Source: Streptomyces uncialis (lineage in GTDB: Bacteria; Actinomycetota; Actinomycetes; Streptomycetales; Streptomycetaceae). Taken from it: a stretch of 64,000 bases of DNA. Below, in pieces: positions 10,253 to 17,989 of this stretch; within the stretch, counting starts at the first letter, position 1; every line of letters starts with the position of its first letter. The stretch lies in the NCBI RefSeq assembly GCF_001905345.1, contig NZ_LFBV01000002.1, forward strand, positions 1,292,272-1,356,271, read 5' to 3'. The notes beneath the pieces are model-generated. The model was not told the DNA's origin and did not search any database. It saw only the letters and a program-made list of their open reading frames with translations. A program made the position numbers and the translations under genes.

Positions 10253-10285
10253 GTCCGACGCCCGCTCGCACGGCGGGCGTCGGAC
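10253..10285. terminator. Perfect 13-bp hairpin before the exported-protein gene
   Basis: GTCCGACGCCCGC pairs with GCGGGCGTCGGAC around a 7-nt loop. It ends 21 bp before the ATG at 10307. It may terminate leftover transcription from the CHAT gene and repeat block, or act as an operator or leader hairpin. No T-tract follows. Confidence 0.5.
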
Positions 10286-10306
10286 GACCGGTACCGAGGG
10301 GACCCC

Positions 10307-10999
10307 ATGAGATCTGTAGACAGGCGAGAAGGACGTTTCGCGGACCGCCTCACGACCCGCTCCGCCGCCGCGTGCCTGGCGGTCGCGGGAATACTCGCGG
10401 GCGTGCTGGTCGGCAACTCCGCGCTGGGAACCGTGCCCGGCTGCGGATTCGGCAGTGACGCCTACCCGTCCCAGACCGCCAGGGACTGGACCGCCCACGC
10501 GGATCACGTGGTCGTGGCCACCCCGGTGAAGGAGCGGAGCATCAACAGGCGGGACTACGAGGAAGGCCGGACCTTATACGACGTGGAACGCGAGGTGACC
10601 TTCCGCGCCGATGACGTCCTTTGGGGTGCGGAGCGCCCCGGACGTCCGGTAGGCGCCGAGTTCGAACTGGTCGCTCCCGGCTGGAGGGTGATCAGGGCGT
10701 CGGGCGACCGCTTCGACCATACGAACGCGAACGCGCCCCGCTTCGAAACCGGCCACACCTACCTCCTCGCCCTGCGATGGGATGCCGGCCGGTGGGCCGT
10801 GCTCGGGGAGGGCGCCGCCGTCCCCTTCGACGACCGCACGGTGGGCCAGGGCGAATGGTGCGGGCGCGACCTCAGCAAGGAGGACGTCGCCCGAGGCGAG
10901 CGCTTCTCCCGCCCGGACGACACCAGCCTTGAGGAATCCCTGCTGGGCCGGAACGCGCAAGCGGTCACCCGTGAACTCGACAAGGCGAGCAGGAAGTGA
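10307..10999 (+). CDS. Exported or membrane-anchored protein of unknown function
   Basis: 230 residues from ATG 10307 with ribosome site GAGGGG 7 bases upstream. A basic N terminus precedes a hydrophobic segment (about 20-42, SAAACLAVAGILAGVLVG), consistent with a signal peptide or anchor. The mature part has two cysteines far apart (near 47 and 188) that could form a disulphide, and a compact mixed alpha/beta composition. I do not recognise a named family. The gene stands alone behind repeat block R1 and is followed after about 220 bp by another secreted-protein gene on the same strand. Confidence 0.75.
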   Translation: MRSVDRREGRFADRLTTRSAAACLAVAGILAGVLVGNSALGTVPGCGFGSDAYPSQTARDWTAHADHVVVATPVKERSINRRDYEEGRTLYDVEREVTFRADDVLWGAERPGRPVGAEFELVAPGWRVIRASGDRFDHTNANAPRFETGHTYLLALRWDAGRWAVLGEGAAVPFDDRTVGQGEWCGRDLSKEDVARGERFSRPDDTSLEESLLGRNAQAVTRELDKASRK

Positions 11000-11221
11000 C
11001 CACCGAAGCCGTGCGGCCGCCGGGCGGGCGGGAAGCGGACCGCCTGTCGCCGCCCAGTCCGCCCGCGTGCCCCGCCAGCCGGTCACACCTGCGGTGACCT
11101 GCTGAGACCCGTACAACCAATCGCCGCCTCCGACGGTCCTGCTCGACAACCTCTGATCAACGGATCACGGATCACGGCCCGACGGGCCGCTGTCCGTGGC
11201 CGACCAGGACTGAAGGACTCG

Positions 11222-12889
11222 ATGAACCCAGCCAGACGCACCACCGCCACCGCCTTGGTCCTGGCCACGGCGGGCGGGGTGCTCCACGCCACTGCCGCGC
11301 CCGCCTCCGCGGCGGTGAGCTGTACCTCCCCTGTCTTCAAGCGGCAGGTCTTCGCGAACACCACGTTCGCCGGTACGCCGAAGAAGACGGACTGCGACTC
11401 CGCGATCGACCAGAACTGGGGTACGGGCGCACCCGCGTCCCGCGTGCCGAAGGACAACTTCGGTGTTCGCTGGACCGTGACCCGCGACTTCGGCTCCGGT
11501 GGCCCGTTCACGCTGAACGTGGCCGCTCAGGACGGCATCCGGGTGTACCTCGACAACAGCCGCAAGGTCGATCTCTGGAGGAACGTCTCCGCGACACAGA
11601 AGAAGACCGTCAACATCAACGTCCCCTCCGGCAAGCACACCCTCCGGGTCGACTTCGTCAACTGGAGCGGAAAGGCGAACGTCAAGTTCGGCTACCAGCC
11701 GCGGACCGCGGCGTCGGTCGACAGGGTCAAGCCCCTTGCTCCGACGGCTCCGGCCGTGTCGTACAGCGCCTCGACCGGCAAGGCCGAGCTGACCTGGGCG
11801 AAGAACAAGGAGATGGACCTCGCGGACTACCGTGTGTTCCGCCGCGCCAAGGGAGCCGCCTTCAGCACCAGGCCGCTCGCGACGACGATCTCCACGACGT
11901 ACACGGACACCACCCTGCCCAAGAACGGGGACGTGTACTACTACGAGGTACGGGCCCGCGACAAGGCAGGCAACCAGTCGGCGGGTACGGCCGACAAGGG
12001 CGTCACGACCGCCGACCGTACGGCGCCGGACCGGGTCAGGGGGATCTCGGCGGAGGGCACGACCGCGGGCAACACCGTCCACTGGCTGGCGTCCTCGAAG
12101 GACGTCCGCCACTACGAGGTGTCGGGCGCACCGGTGGGACAGCAGGACGCGGACGGCCCCGTCGTCGTCCCCGGCACCTCCTACACGGACCCGGCGGCGG
12201 TCGCCGGTACGCCCGTCACGTACACCGTGCGCGCGGTCGACGCGGCCGGGAACAAGTCCGCGGTGTCCCAGCCCGTCTCGGTCACCCGGCCCGCGGCTTC
12301 CGCCGTGCCCGCCCCGTCCGCGCTCCGGGCCGAACCCCTGGACGCCTTCACCGACGTCACCTGGTCCGGCGCCGACGGTTCCGACGCCGCGGTCACCGGT
12401 TTCCACGTCTATCGCCGCACAGCGTCGACCGGTGCCTGGGCCCTGGGGGGCAAGGCCGCCGCGTCCGCCACCTCGTACCAGGACACGTCGGCTCCGAAGG
12501 GCCGCGCGTACTACTACGTCGTGGCCGTGGACGACGGTGACGCCGAGTCGGCCCCGTCCGGCCCGACCACCCTCGACCGCCGCACCCCGGCCACCAGCGA
12601 CGGGCCGCGCGCACCGCGACTCGACCTGATCTCGTCGGGTTCCACCCGGTCACCCATCATGGTCGGCATCAAGCCCGGCGCGGGCGACGAGAAGAGGCTG
12701 CTGAGCGGCTACTCCTGGAACATCTCCGGCGCGTGCGGTGACAGCGGCCTGGGCGGCATGACGACGAGCACCACGATCTCGTGGACACCCCCGTACAACG
12801 GCCCCTGCGCGGTGACCGTGTTCGCCGTGGACACGTACGGAAGGCAGGGCGAAACGGCCGGCCAACTGGAGTTCATGGTCAACCGCTGA
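11222..12889 (+). CDS. Secreted PA14-like / fibronectin type III protein
   Basis: 555 residues from ATG 11222, with AAGGA placed correctly upstream. A Sec signal peptide with an Ala-rich cleavage region ends near residue 32 (ATAAPASAAVS). Residues about 35-160 resemble a PA14-type beta barrel (VRWTVTRDFGSGGPF, GIRVYLDNSRKVDLW, GKHTLRVDFVNWSG). At least three fibronectin type III-like repeats follow (about 170-265, 270-355, 362-450), each with KAELTWAKNKEMDLADYRV-type strands, then a short C-terminal domain. Such proteins are usually extracellular carbohydrate-binding or matrix proteins. No catalytic domain is visible. It carries more Lys/Asn than its neighbours but shows ordinary host codon use. 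Confidence 0.8.
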   Translation: MNPARRTTATALVLATAGGVLHATAAPASAAVSCTSPVFKRQVFANTTFAGTPKKTDCDSAIDQNWGTGAPASRVPKDNFGVRWTVTRDFGSGGPFTLNVAAQDGIRVYLDNSRKVDLWRNVSATQKKTVNINVPSGKHTLRVDFVNWSGKANVKFGYQPRTAASVDRVKPLAPTAPAVSYSASTGKAELTWAKNKEMDLADYRVFRRAKGAAFSTRPLATTISTTYTDTTLPKNGDVYYYEVRARDKAGNQSAGTADKGVTTADRTAPDRVRGISAEGTTAGNTVHWLASSKDVRHYEVSGAPVGQQDADGPVVVPGTSYTDPAAVAGTPVTYTVRAVDAAGNKSAVSQPVSVTRPAASAVPAPSALRAEPLDAFTDVTWSGADGSDAAVTGFHVYRRTASTGAWALGGKAAASATSYQDTSAPKGRAYYYVVAVDDGDAESAPSGPTTLDRRTPATSDGPRAPRLDLISSGSTRSPIMVGIKPGAGDEKRLLSGYSWNISGACGDSGLGGMTTSTTISWTPPYNGPCAVTVFAVDTYGRQGETAGQLEFMVNR

Positions 12890-12916
12890 CCCCGACCCCT
12901 GCCGCTGCGAGGCCGG

Positions 12917-13375
12917 TCATCGGTCGTGGAGCACGGCCGGCCGGTTGACGGGGACGACGGTGAGGAGTTCTTCGAGCCCTACGAAGTCGTCCGGGTTCGT
13001 GGTGAAAAGAGGCAGACCTTCGGCGATCGCGATCGCCGCGATCATCAAGTCGGCCACCCGGCGTCGGGGCTTGCGGCCCGCCCCGATGACGGCCGCGCAC
13101 ACCCTGCCGTAGATACGGGCCGCCTCGGCGTCGAACGGGATCGGGTCGAACTCGTTCTCGGCACGTTGCAGGACGTCCATGCGGCGTGCCCGTTCGGCGT
13201 ACTCGTCGTAGTCGTCCTGCTCATCGTTCCGGCGCACCTCGTGGGGTCCCGCGGAGAGCTCTGCCAAGGTGATGGCGCTGATCGCCACCTCCGCGGGCAG
13301 TTCTTCGGGGTTCACCCACCTGCGCAGGATCATGATGTTGGTGTCGAGCAGTCCCTGCTGGTGTTCAGCGGGCAT
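12917..13375 (-). CDS. PIN-domain toxin (VapC family)
   Basis: 152 residues from ATG 13375, inside the end of the antitoxin gene (11-bp overlap). Typical PIN acidic positions are visible: LLDTNIMI (Asp11), the TLAELSAG Glu, the VADLMIAA Asp and a C-terminal FTTNPDDF. PIN toxins are Mg-dependent RNases, often cutting tRNA or rRNA. Length and motif order match VapC. Translational coupling to the upstream Phd-like antitoxin supports a type II toxin-antitoxin pair. It lies beside the tRNA-Gly insertion hotspot. Confidence 0.88.
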   Translation of the reverse strand: MPAEHQQGLLDTNIMILRRWVNPEELPAEVAISAITLAELSAGPHEVRRNDEQDDYDEYAERARRMDVLQRAENEFDPIPFDAEAARIYGRVCAAVIGAGRKPRRRVADLMIAAIAIAEGLPLFTTNPDDFVGLEELLTVVPVNRPAVLHDR

Positions 13376-13634
13376 AGGGGTCGTCCGCCTCCTGCTCGGC
13401 GGTGGCGCTCTGATCGGCCCGGAAGGCGTCGAGGGAGATGTCTGGTGCCGCTCGGGACATCGCCACGAACTCACCACGGGGAACGAAGCGCCGTCGTCCC
13501 CGGAGAGGGATCAGCTCACCGATCTGATGGCCGTCCCGGGTGACGGTGAAGGACTGTCCACCCTGAACGGCATCCATGATCTCTTTGGACCGACTGCGCA
13601 GATCGCGTTGAGTGATCTCGTGCTGGGCTGCCAT
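13365..13634 (-). CDS. Phd/YefM-type antitoxin of the PIN toxin
   Basis: 89 residues from ATG 13634. The N-terminal DNA-binding half carries the Phd/YefM pattern ITQRDLRSRSKEIMDAVQGG and FTVTRDGHQIGELIPL. The C-terminal tail is acidic and Asp/Glu/Ala-rich, as expected for a disordered toxin-neutralising segment. It overlaps vapC by 11 bp, so the two are co-translated. Upstream, CCTGG-N6-CCAGG at about 13650-13665 is a weak operator candidate. A longer in-frame extension to 13850 exists but lacks antitoxin similarity and crosses att-like sequence. Confidence 0.85.
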   Translation of the reverse strand: MAAQHEITQRDLRSRSKEIMDAVQGGQSFTVTRDGHQIGELIPLRGRRRFVPRGEFVAMSRAAPDISLDAFRADQSATAEQEADDPYAR

Positions 13635-13744
13635 GACACCACCGTACCCCTGGGTGCTACCAGGTGCCACACCGTGGCGCGATACGGCTGGTGGCGCACA
13701 GGCCCGCGGCGGAGCTGTTCGAGGCAACACCAAACCGTGGGTCG

Positions 13745-13800
13745 TTGACCTGGTGTCTTCTGGTGGGATGAGCCTCGAACTCGCGCTCCGACCTTGGGAG
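13745..13800. other. Degenerate tRNA-Gly att-like remnant
   Basis: TCGAACTCGCGCTCCGACCT and the following TGGGA (13775-13799) match the exact att repeat at 14022-14065 in 23 of 25 positions. The left flank (CCTGGTGTCTTCTGGTGGG) also resembles the tRNA terminator and acceptor flank. It looks like an older attachment scar. Confidence 0.55.
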
Positions 13801-14234
13801 TCACTGCGACTCCTAGCCGTCGGGAGGGGAACAGCACCGCGCGGCACCACCCTCGGCCGCGAGCGGCGCAGTGCTGGTGAAGGCGAGGCCTCTGACCTTC
13901 AAGTGGCCTTGTGCGCGCCATCGATGCAGGTCGGAAGGATGGCTATGGCGTGCGAACGCCATGCCCTGGAATTGGTCTAGACAACAACAAAGCCCCGGGC
14001 CGCTGGCCTGGGGCTTCTGTGTGGAGCGGGTGACGAGAATCGAACTCGCGCTCTGAGCTTGGGAATCAATGGTTCTTAGGTTGTTGCAGGGGCTCTGAAC
14101 TGCGATTTCGGAATGGGTAGGTGGATGGCTCCCGGTCTCTGGGAGCCGTATCTGACTGCTGTTGTCCGCTCTGCTGGGCACGGATGGGGCACGAGAGCTG
14201 GCAGTGCGACGCGTGCTCCGGGCGGGTCGGCTGG
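13801..14234. other. Gene-free junction region
   Basis: No supported gene. It holds an imperfect hairpin at 13941-13965, a duplicated tRNA-Gly terminator-like hairpin at about 13990-14016, the 44-bp att copy (14022-14065) and a perfect 7-bp hairpin GGCTCCC/GGGAGCC at 14127-14147. The last could end the leftward toxin-antitoxin transcript. Confidence 0.6.
14022..14065 (-). other. attL-like copy of the tRNA-Gly 3' part
   Basis: 44 bp identical to 17619-17662, running from the encoded CCA end through the T arm to the anticodon loop. Outside this core the terminator flank is also similar while the other side diverges. This is the expected product of site-specific integration into a tRNA gene. 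Confidence 0.85.
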
Positions 14235-14636
14235 TCAGAGGGGGATGATGCGGACTTGGTTGCCGCAGAGCTTGTTCATGTCATCGCTGTCGGACGTCAG
14301 GAGGGCGACGGGTTTCGGCTGCCGGAGCGCGACCTCGGCGACCGTCGCGTCGATGGCGTACTTGTGCCCGTGCAGCCCGGCGCCTTTGAGTAGCTCCGCT
14401 GCCGCCTTGGCCGCCTGTTCGGTTACCGGTTCCACCTTGATGCGGGACAGCGTCCAGTTCAGGCGAGGCATATTGGTGCGGGAGTGGGTTACTTCCACGA
14501 TGGTGTTCGCCCCGATCACCAGGTCGGCCCCCATGTCGTGGAAGACCTGCAGCATCGCGAGGACCTTGCGGTCCTGCGCGATCCAGGCGGAGAGTCCTTC
14601 CGAGTCCAGGACGACGGTTTCGATGCGCTCGCTCAC
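14235..14636 (-). CDS. PIN-domain toxin of the island
   Basis: 133 residues from GTG 14636, overlapping the antitoxin stop as GTGA. PIN hallmarks are visible: TVVLDSEGL (Asp11), TIVEVTHS (Glu), KYAIDATVAEVAL (Asp) and LLTSDSDDM near the C terminus. It is the second PIN toxin within 2 kb but differs from the first in sequence and partner. Predicted Mg-dependent RNase. In a small island it probably acts as an addiction or abortive-infection module (inference). Confidence 0.87.
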   Translation of the reverse strand: MSERIETVVLDSEGLSAWIAQDRKVLAMLQVFHDMGADLVIGANTIVEVTHSRTNMPRLNWTLSRIKVEPVTEQAAKAAAELLKGAGLHGHKYAIDATVAEVALRQPKPVALLTSDSDDMNKLCGNQVRIIPL

Positions 14637-14881
14637 GCGGCGTCCGCATCCTTGGAAGAGCCGGCGGAGCCGAAGATCCTCGCGCGGGCCTCGGCGAGCT
14701 CCTCGTCGCTGAAGCCTCCATGCTCTTCCTCGTGGCGGCGGAGGTCGTCGCCCAGAAGCTGGTGCCGGATCTGGCGGGCCACGGCTTCCGCTACATAGCC
14801 GGAGACGTTGTCCGTGAGCTTGCGGAGCTCCGCCACCTGGTCGCTGGGGAGCGTGACGGTGATGCGAGTCGTTGAGGACAT
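14633..14881 (-). CDS. Ribbon-helix-helix antitoxin
   Basis: 82 residues from ATG 14881. The N-terminal strand and helices (TTRITVTLPSDQVAELRKLT, NVSGYVAEAVARQIR) are a ribbon-helix-helix DNA-binding fold of VapB/MazE-like type. The C-terminal half is acidic (EEEHGGFSDEELAEARARIF) and would neutralise the toxin. It precedes the toxin and overlaps it by 4 bp. A perfect palindrome 8 bp before the start codon is the likely autoregulatory operator. The first-ATG choice follows the RHH strand boundary. A longer in-frame start (14938) would run through the operator. Confidence 0.86.
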   Translation of the reverse strand: MSSTTRITVTLPSDQVAELRKLTDNVSGYVAEAVARQIRHQLLGDDLRRHEEEHGGFSDEELAEARARIFGSAGSSKDADAA

Positions 14882-14888
14882 ACGCCAA

Positions 14889-14904
14889 GCATACTGGAGT
14901 ATGC
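14889..14904. promoter_or_regulatory. Toxin-antitoxin operator palindrome
   Basis: GCATAC-TGGA-GTATGC is a perfect inverted repeat immediately upstream of the RHH antitoxin. On the coding strand TATGCT lies at -10-like spacing from a near-leaderless start. Position and symmetry fit RHH autorepression. Confidence 0.65.
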
Positions 14905-15197
14905 ACAGGAGGGCTTGTGGCTTCCCCGGACGCTCCACAGTCGAGGTCGCATGATGAAATCGGTGCGGCTTTTGTCGCTCCCAGCTATTCGCAGCGGAAT
15001 GAGAGCCCGCAGCGATGCCCGTGGTACCGGCGGCCCGGTACTCGACCGGGCATGGGCGTTTTGGGGTCTGGCAGGGCGCCGGACCCGCCCTGCCAGGTGT
15101 GTACTGCGGTTCGTGCGCATGGTGATTTGGTAACTAGGACTCTTCGAGGGACCCAGGCTCTCGGGGCAGTGCTCCGCGACCCAATTTGCTCGAGAGG
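14905..15197. other. Intergenic stretch between the toxin-antitoxin operon and nuclease gene
   Basis: About 290 bp without a supported gene. It must hold the toxin-antitoxin promoter and the 3' end of the nuclease transcript. No strong hairpin was seen. Confidence 0.5.
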
Positions 15198-17297
15198 TCA
15201 GCTATGCACGGGTACCTCGTCTCCTGAGCGCGCTTGCCGATGGAGTTCTGTCGCTGCTACCCACTGGGATCCGAGGGCCCTGATGCGCTGTCCTGCTGTG
15301 TGGACGCTGGCCGTGCAGCGGTAACGCTGCTCAAGGCGTTGAAGTACGCCGATTCGGGAAGAAGCCAGGAAGTCGAGGGCTTCCACGACCGTACCCTCGT
15401 CGACACGGTACTCACGAGTCCGAAGCTCGCGTCGAATCGACGTGAGATCGAGCCAACCACCCTCTTCCAGTGGGTCCTGTGCTTCCGCATTCAAGATGTC
15501 GACCAGCGCGTACTCGAGTCGGCTGCGCATGTCCTGGGCCTCCCAGTACCTGCGCAAGGCGTCGCCGCGCTGAGCTGCCTTCAGGGCTGGGTCAACGAGG
15601 GGCGCCAGTTGGATCAGGGTGAGCGGCGTCTGCTCCTGATGACGGACGACTTCGGCCAGCAGCCCGGTGTCGATCACGGCGATGGCGGGATCGTCGTCGG
15701 CTTCCTTGAGCATGCGACGTTCAAAGCCTGGCCCGATGAGAAGGTGAACATGAGCCCCGACCCTCGCTCGGTGTTCCGACAACCCGAACAACGGCTGGCC
15801 CCTGACCGGACCAGTGGCCGAAGTCTTCGCTTCGATAGCCAGGATCCGCGAGTCCGTACCGACACCGAATCGCACATGGCCGTCCACCGCTCCAGGGCCG
15901 CCCACGTGCTGGCCCGGCATGCCCAGGTAGCCCAGCGCGACGACGGCGGCCTTCTCCAAGCGCTTGGGGTTAGCGCTGTCCCGTGCAGCATCCTCCAGCT
16001 CCGCTGCGATGTGCGAGCCCAGGAAACTGGTTTGGTGATTGATGCCGGTAGGGCTGTCGCGGTGGTGGTTTTCGGTGGCTCCGTCGGACAGTGCGTAACC
16101 CACAGAGTTGTCCGGCTGGAAGCCGGGCAGCGACTCCTTGAACGCTCGCCCGAGAGCCGTCGTACGGTAAGTGGTCTGCGAGAGCCGGGTGACGAGCCCA
16201 CAGGCATCCAGCAGGTTCAGACGGGTATTGACCGCGCTGCGGGACAGAGGCTTCCCGCGGTTGGGGAGGTAAAGCGAACTGCGTTCCGTAATCGTGCCGG
16301 TCGTGGGTCGAAGCGTCTGGTCAAGCTCGCCCAGCACCTCGCCGAAGAATGCGATCGAGGCGTGAACAATGCGTGCGAGGTCCAGCGGTTCACCAGACTC
16401 GACCCAAGCAAGGGCAGCGGGCGTGGCGGTCCAGCTCTCGGATGACGTCCGCTGAATCAGTCCGAGTGCCTTCAGAGTGTCCTTGGCCGTTCGTGCCGTG
16501 GCCACAGTTTGGGCCTTGGGGAACGTGCTCTGCACGGATCGCACGAAGTCCGCGTCACTGATCGAGGGAATGGCCGCCTCGGTGAGCACCTGCAGTGCAT
16601 CCAGGACCCCGCCGTTAGCGGCGACTCCCGGAATATAGAGATTCGCGCCGTCCGCCCTCTCCTTGAGGCCGGTTTGGTCGAGCTGTTCGACAAGCCTGGC
16701 GATGGCTTTGGGGGTGGGGCCGAACTGCACGACGGTGTCGGTCTCGTCGGGATCGGGCTTGCCCAGCTCCATGGCCGCAAGGACGCGTCGGCCTGTCTCC
16801 GTCAGGTGAACCTGACGGTCGAAGAGGTCAACCATTCCTGTGACAGCGAGCCAACCTGTGCGGTCGCGCACAGGGGCCGCGGTGTCCCACTGCAGGTCGA
16901 AGTCGTCGCGGGCCAGCTCCAGCAACTGATCATGTGTACGAGGCCCGGAGGACAAGGCGCCCATAGCTTCGCCCACGAACCTGACGTTGCAGTGGAGCGC
17001 TTCCACGAGCACGGCTGGGTCGCCACTTTGGTGCCAGGCGGCAGCAGCGGCACTGGGCATAACCGTCGACCCGTCGCGAGAGAGCAGTCCGGCGCGGACG
17101 AGCCGCTGAAGCTGATACCCGTTCAGTCCACCGGCCCGAGGCAGTGACGCGTGATCGCTTGAGGCCGGCTCTCTGTTGGCAGACAGCTCCTCGATCAGCG
17201 TGTGAAGAGTGACGAGCCAGGTCGACCTTGCGCCTGGCAGCACTGGCATACCTGTTGATCGTTCCGCCCATGCCCGGGGGCGTATGAGGTCTTCCAT
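15198..17297 (-). CDS. Predicted FokI-like PD-(D/E)xK restriction nuclease with winged-helix arms
   Basis: 699 residues if started at ATG 17297. Upstream in-frame ATGs at 17318, 17378 and 17423 are possible, and no clear ribosome site decides. Residues about 25-440 hold several winged-helix-like units (GYQLQRLVRAGLLSRDG, AIARLVEQLDQTGLK, AVNTRLNLLDACGLVTRL). A nuclease core follows: VDGHVRFG (Asp472) and ILAIEAKTSATG (Glu489-x-Lys491), then AHVHLLIGPGFERRM and IAVIDTGLLAEVV. These line up in order with the FokI cleavage domain. A further helical or winged segment forms the last 130 residues. It is probably a DNA endonuclease acting in defence. No methyltransferase neighbour is present, so it may be modification-dependent or guarded otherwise (inference). 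Confidence 0.75.
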   Translation of the reverse strand: MEDLIRPRAWAERSTGMPVLPGARSTWLVTLHTLIEELSANREPASSDHASLPRAGGLNGYQLQRLVRAGLLSRDGSTVMPSAAAAAWHQSGDPAVLVEALHCNVRFVGEAMGALSSGPRTHDQLLELARDDFDLQWDTAAPVRDRTGWLAVTGMVDLFDRQVHLTETGRRVLAAMELGKPDPDETDTVVQFGPTPKAIARLVEQLDQTGLKERADGANLYIPGVAANGGVLDALQVLTEAAIPSISDADFVRSVQSTFPKAQTVATARTAKDTLKALGLIQRTSSESWTATPAALAWVESGEPLDLARIVHASIAFFGEVLGELDQTLRPTTGTITERSSLYLPNRGKPLSRSAVNTRLNLLDACGLVTRLSQTTYRTTALGRAFKESLPGFQPDNSVGYALSDGATENHHRDSPTGINHQTSFLGSHIAAELEDAARDSANPKRLEKAAVVALGYLGMPGQHVGGPGAVDGHVRFGVGTDSRILAIEAKTSATGPVRGQPLFGLSEHRARVGAHVHLLIGPGFERRMLKEADDDPAIAVIDTGLLAEVVRHQEQTPLTLIQLAPLVDPALKAAQRGDALRRYWEAQDMRSRLEYALVDILNAEAQDPLEEGGWLDLTSIRRELRTREYRVDEGTVVEALDFLASSRIGVLQRLEQRYRCTASVHTAGQRIRALGSQWVAATELHRQARSGDEVPVHS

Positions 17298-17587
17298 GGT
17301 CGTGCACGTTACGTTCATCGTGGCGGCTATGGAGCAATCTCTGGAGAAAATGCTGACGGGAATCACAGGGGTCATAGCGTGCGTCGAGCCGACCTTCGCG
17401 TCCCCGGACTGAATACTGCTCATCAGGTGATCGGCGATCGCACGGCCTGTGCGGGTGAACAGGATTCCCGGCTCACTCCTCGGTCGGCTCCCCATGGGTC
17501 GCCTGGCATCCAGCCTGACGTGTCCGAGGGAAGTTATGGGGAGCACGCGAGTGGCACCATGACCCAGAACGGTCCAGACAACAAAGA

Positions 17588-17614
17588 AGCCCCCGGCCGC
17601 TGGCCTGGGGCTTT
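17588..17614 (-). terminator. Terminator of tRNA-Gly
   Basis: On the minus strand the stem AGCCCCAGGCC / GGCCGGGGGCT is followed by TCTTTG just downstream of the tRNA 3' end. A diverged copy lies at 13990-14016 beside the other att site. Confidence 0.7.
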
Positions 17615-17618
17615 TCTT

Positions 17619-17692
17619 TGGAGCGGGTGACGAGAATCGAACTCGCGCTCTGAGCTTGGGAAGCTCATGTTCTACCATTAAACTACACCCGC
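17619..17692 (-). tRNA. tRNA-Gly(CCC), also the attachment-site tRNA
   Basis: The 74-nt cloverleaf includes encoded CCA: acceptor GCGGGTG/CACCCGC, anticodon stem TGAGC/GCTCA with loop TTCCCAA (anticodon CCC), T loop TTCGATT. Its 3' 44 nt are duplicated at 14022-14065, so the island re-forms a complete tRNA on integration. Confidence 0.93.
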
Positions 17693-17989
17693 GTGTGCAC
17701 CGGTCGGGACCGGTTGTGCATCGGCGCTCACTCTACCCCATGCCAGGCCCCCGGCGTCCGAGCCGTGGGGCCTGTCGGCTCGGGTGGGGGTGACGGGTGT
17801 GTGGGGCGGGGGAGTTGGGGCGTACCTTGGGGTGCGGGGCGGGTGTCGGCGGGGTATCGGAGTGCCGCCTGGATGGCCGTCCCTTTCCTCCCGTAATGTT
17901 GCGGTTCTCGTCGGTCCGTCGGATGCCCGCGCGGCTGTCCCCGGTCCGGCGCCGTTCCAGGATCGTGGGGAAGGGACTCAAAGGACTTG
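17693..17989. other. Intergenic stretch before the small Cys-rich gene
   Basis: About 300 bp of G-rich sequence without a supported gene. It should contain the promoters for tRNA-Gly (leftward) and for the 17990 gene (rightward). No distinct element was recognised. Confidence 0.4.

Larger units (their letters stand above)
14022..17618. mobile_element. tRNA-Gly-integrated mini-island (toxin-antitoxin plus FokI-like nuclease)
   Basis: About 3.6 kb bounded by direct repeats of the tRNA-Gly(CCC) 3' part. It contains a PIN/RHH toxin-antitoxin operon and one large nuclease gene, both leftward, and has visibly lower GC and looser third-position bias than its flanks. No integrase, excisionase, replication or transfer gene is visible. 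It is therefore either mobilised in trans or a deletion remnant. The crossover inside the anticodon-loop half is typical of tyrosine recombinases (family knowledge). Confidence 0.8.

Noticed and set aside
9497..10306. CRISPR array in the repeat blocks
   Set aside because: Repeats are of unequal size and spacing, inverted in places, with non-unique spacers and no cas genes.
7787..10507. A 906-codon minus-strand frame across the CHAT gene and repeat block R1
   Set aside because: No domain similarity and it spans repeats. The plus-strand CHAT domain is unambiguous.
15234..16445. Plus-strand frame within the nuclease gene
   Set aside because: Antisense shadow. The minus strand has the nuclease motif and winged helices.
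14022..17618. An integrase or excisionase in the tRNA island
   Set aside because: Searched all frames by eye for tyrosine recombinase (R...HxxR...Y) or serine recombinase patterns. None seen.
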